From Clostridiales bacterium (GTDB lineage: Bacteria > Bacillota > Clostridia > Christensenellales > CAG-314), in NCBI GenBank assembly GCA_022508345.1, contig JAFLVK010000003.1, forward strand, positions 1-64,000: a DNA stretch of 64,000 bases, in the 5' to 3' direction. The notes below the pieces were generated by a model, which had not been told where the DNA came from, ran no database searches, and worked only from the letters and a program-made list of their open reading frames with translations. The translations under genes and the position numbers were made by a program. The stretch's first letter is position 1; every line of letters starts with the position of its first letter. This document shows, piece by piece, positions 62,523 to 64,000 of the stretch.

Positions 62523-63605
62523 CTACTCTATTTGTGCTTCTCCGTACAGAATAGCCGTTACTCCGTTAGATTGCGTTGTGTACTGAGTGTCAATTACGGT
62601 AAAGTCGCAGTTGGCTTTGGCTTGTTCAAGTGCCAACGCTTGCAACTCCTGCAAACATTCCTCAATGGGCGCAGACACCTTAACCGTGGTTATTTCGCGG
62701 TATACGTTTTTGCGCACTTCCAAATTGAGCGGATAAATGAACTTCGAAACGGACTGCAACGTGTACTGCTCAAAGGGGCACGCTCTGCCGTATTCCTTGC
62801 CGAAAAGTACCACGCCCGTCGAAGTGAAAACATTGCCCGTTTCAACCGTCTCACTTTTAAAGCCTGTGTACTCGGCAAAGCCTGTAGCAGTTATTTGCAG
62901 CGTTACCCTACCCAGTGCATAAACGCTGTCGTATGTACCGTCGTTATAGATGCGCTTGCCCTCAATAAGTACGTCGCCGACATTCACCTTGTCGCCAACG
63001 CTAACTAGGGCGTTACCTTGTTCACACAATACCGACGTGACCACACCAGCGCGGGTTGCCACAATGTCGCGGCTTTTGGTCATGTCGATGGGCGGCTCAA
63101 TTTGCTTTTTTGCAACTACGTTGACATACAGCACGCTACCAGAACGTGTGACAACCGCGTACATGGCATTCATTTTGTTAGCGAGGGTATTTTCCAATAC
63201 GTCTACGTTTAGCTTGGACATATCGCAACCGATTGTTACGCCCACTTCCGTTAATGCCTCTTGTACGAGTTGACGGTCGAAATCTCCGCTTATCTCGATT
63301 TTGAGACAAAAACGCGGAGAAATTACCAGTACGGCTACAATTAACAAGCAAAATATCGGCAAAACAAACCGTTTTTTGACGAATTTTGCCGCTGCGGTAA
63401 TACCGAAGTATTTTATACCGATTATATTATAGCACCTTTCCTGTAATAATGCAATAGTATGTTTGGCCCGTGTTGCAGGAACGCGTATTACACACCTTTT
63501 GCCATCGCGCTCCACCTTGTAAAGCGTGATGTTGGATTTGCCCAGCAACGACAGGAGTCTGCCGACGTTTAGCCCCTCAAAGGTGATTTCGCAGCTATTT
63601 TTCAT
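62523..63605 (-). CDS. yqfD: Sporulation protein YqfD
   Basis: 360 residues. A cytoplasmic N-terminal part (1-75), one TM (about 78-97, RFVLPIFCLLIVAVLVIS) and an outside region with the YqfD features (VEISGDFDRQ-like start: KIEISGDFDRQLVQEALTEVG, later ARAGVVTSVLCEQGNALVSVGD-like ATRAGVVTSVLCEQGNALVS). Family members are mother-cell (sigma-E) sporulation proteins of unknown function. It overlaps yqfC by 11 nt. Confidence 0.9.
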   Translation of the reverse strand: MKNSCEITFEGLNVGRLLSLLGKSNITLYKVERDGKRCVIRVPATRAKHTIALLQERCYNIIGIKYFGITAAAKFVKKRFVLPIFCLLIVAVLVISPRFCLKIEISGDFDRQLVQEALTEVGVTIGCDMSKLNVDVLENTLANKMNAMYAVVTRSGSVLYVNVVAKKQIEPPIDMTKSRDIVATRAGVVTSVLCEQGNALVSVGDKVNVGDVLIEGKRIYNDGTYDSVYALGRVTLQITATGFAEYTGFKSETVETGNVFTSTGVVLFGKEYGRACPFEQYTLQSVSKFIYPLNLEVRKNVYREITTVKVSAPIEECLQELQALALEQAKANCDFTVIDTQYTTQSNGVTAILYGEAQIE

Positions 63606-63873
63606 TGCCCTTCACCTCGACGGATGTTATTTTGCCTACCACGACGGCAAAGCGTTTTTCCAGACACTTGATGTGTAGGTTGCTGCCGTTGACACGCAGT
63701 GTGCCCTTTTTGACGGCAAATGACACTGTGTCCGTGCCGTACTCGGCAATACCGTTGTGCCCCTCTATTACCGCCGTGTGACCGCCAAATATCGAATACT
63801 TGTAGTCATTGATCAGCGTTGCAAGCTCCAATCCGCATATATCTGCTACACATTGAGAAAAAGAATTGTTCAT
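63595..63873 (-). CDS. yqfC: Sporulation protein YqfC
   Basis: 92 residues, with the beta-rich pattern of the YabP/YqfC family (YSIFGGHTAVIEGHNGIAEY, VSFAVKKGTLRVNGSNLHI). YqfC and YqfD are usually adjacent and expressed in the mother cell. First gene of the operon that runs to recO. Confidence 0.9.
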   Translation of the reverse strand: MNNSFSQCVADICGLELATLINDYKYSIFGGHTAVIEGHNGIAEYGTDTVSFAVKKGTLRVNGSNLHIKCLEKRFAVVVGKITSVEVKGNEK

Positions 63874-63937
63874 ATCTCTAATATATGAGAGATTTCACAA
63901 TTCTTTCGTTTGGCACTATATCTTTTTATTTACAAGG

Positions 63938-63966
63938 CTTTTATGCGTGCTATGTCTGACATATTA
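63938..63966 (-). promoter_or_regulatory. Weak sigma-E-like promoter of yqfC
   Basis: Minus-strand TAATATG (63960-63966), 14-nt spacer, CATAAAAG (63938-63945). Six of seven -35 positions fit KMATATT; the -10 fits CATACAnT less well. It overlaps the sigma-A-type promoter. Confidence 0.3.
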
Positions 63967-63994
63967 TTATACAAAATACATGATTTCACAACAA
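63966..63994 (-). promoter_or_regulatory. Sigma-A promoter of the yqfC-to-recO operon
   Basis: Minus-strand -35 TTGTTG (63989-63994), 17-nt spacer, -10 TATAAT (63966-63971). A vegetative promoter is expected, since era, ybeY and recO are needed in growth. Confidence 0.7.
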
Positions 63995-64000
63995 CTTGTC

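Overview
The window is a gene-dense piece of a chromosome from an endospore-forming Firmicute of the Clostridia type, probably an uncultured gut lineage. The evidence for this is: a dcw (division and cell wall) cluster in Firmicute order; MurE with the DNPR motif of meso-diaminopimelate-adding enzymes; the operon yqfC-yqfD-phoH-pgpH-ybeY-era-yqzL-recO; a Spo0A with an intact sporulation-type DNA-binding domain; a YtxC-like gene behind a sigma-E-like promoter; a collagen-like surface protein; and RNA regulators typical of Firmicutes (T-box, L20 leader, M-box). Most genes lie on the minus strand. No phage, insertion sequence, CRISPR array or rRNA was seen.

Layout. 0.1-9.8 kb: tRNA-Gly, a DUF3810 peptidase-like protein, hemZ, relA/spoT, recJ, a divergent SecD-like protein without a SecF, a TIGR04086 membrane protein and yajC. 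9.8-17.3 kb: tgt, queA, ruvB, ruvA, ruvC, yebC, a TrmH-type methyltransferase and the infC-rpmI-rplT operon with its L20 leader. 17.4-21.6 kb: T-box-controlled thrS, a ytxC-like gene, a DNA alkylation repair gene and acpP. 21.7-25.9 kb: two small proteins and a small envelope-glycan cassette (GT4 glycosyltransferase, UDP-galactopyranose mutase, flippase-like membrane protein). 26-40.9 kb: the dcw cluster, in transcription order mraZ, rsmH, ftsL-like, ftsI, murE, mraY, murD, ftsW, murA, then after a terminator and a new promoter ftsQ, ftsA, ftsZ and asnS. 41-45 kb: a phosphoesterase, a zinc-ribbon protein, a protein behind a sigma-K-like promoter, a TetR regulator, Spo0A and a membrane protein. 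45-53.5 kb: M-box-mgtE, DUF218 and AAA genes, a cold-shock gene, the collagen-like gene, and a CadC/HMA/P1B-ATPase metal efflux operon. 53.5-64 kb: an AT-rich orphan gene beside inverted repeats, a heterodimeric ABC exporter, and the recO-to-yqfC operon.

The most unusual points, read directly from the sequence: Spo0A has lost its phosphoacceptor aspartate (Glu instead) and its acidic pair; the SecD-like protein has Phe where the TM4 proton-relay Asp belongs and has no SecF neighbour; PgpH lacks its extracellular domain; a tandem AAA protein has a first module without a P-loop; a long structured element sits between ruvA and ruvB; murF and murG are missing from the dcw cluster; MraZ-type boxes spaced exactly 10 bp apart overlap the dcw promoter.
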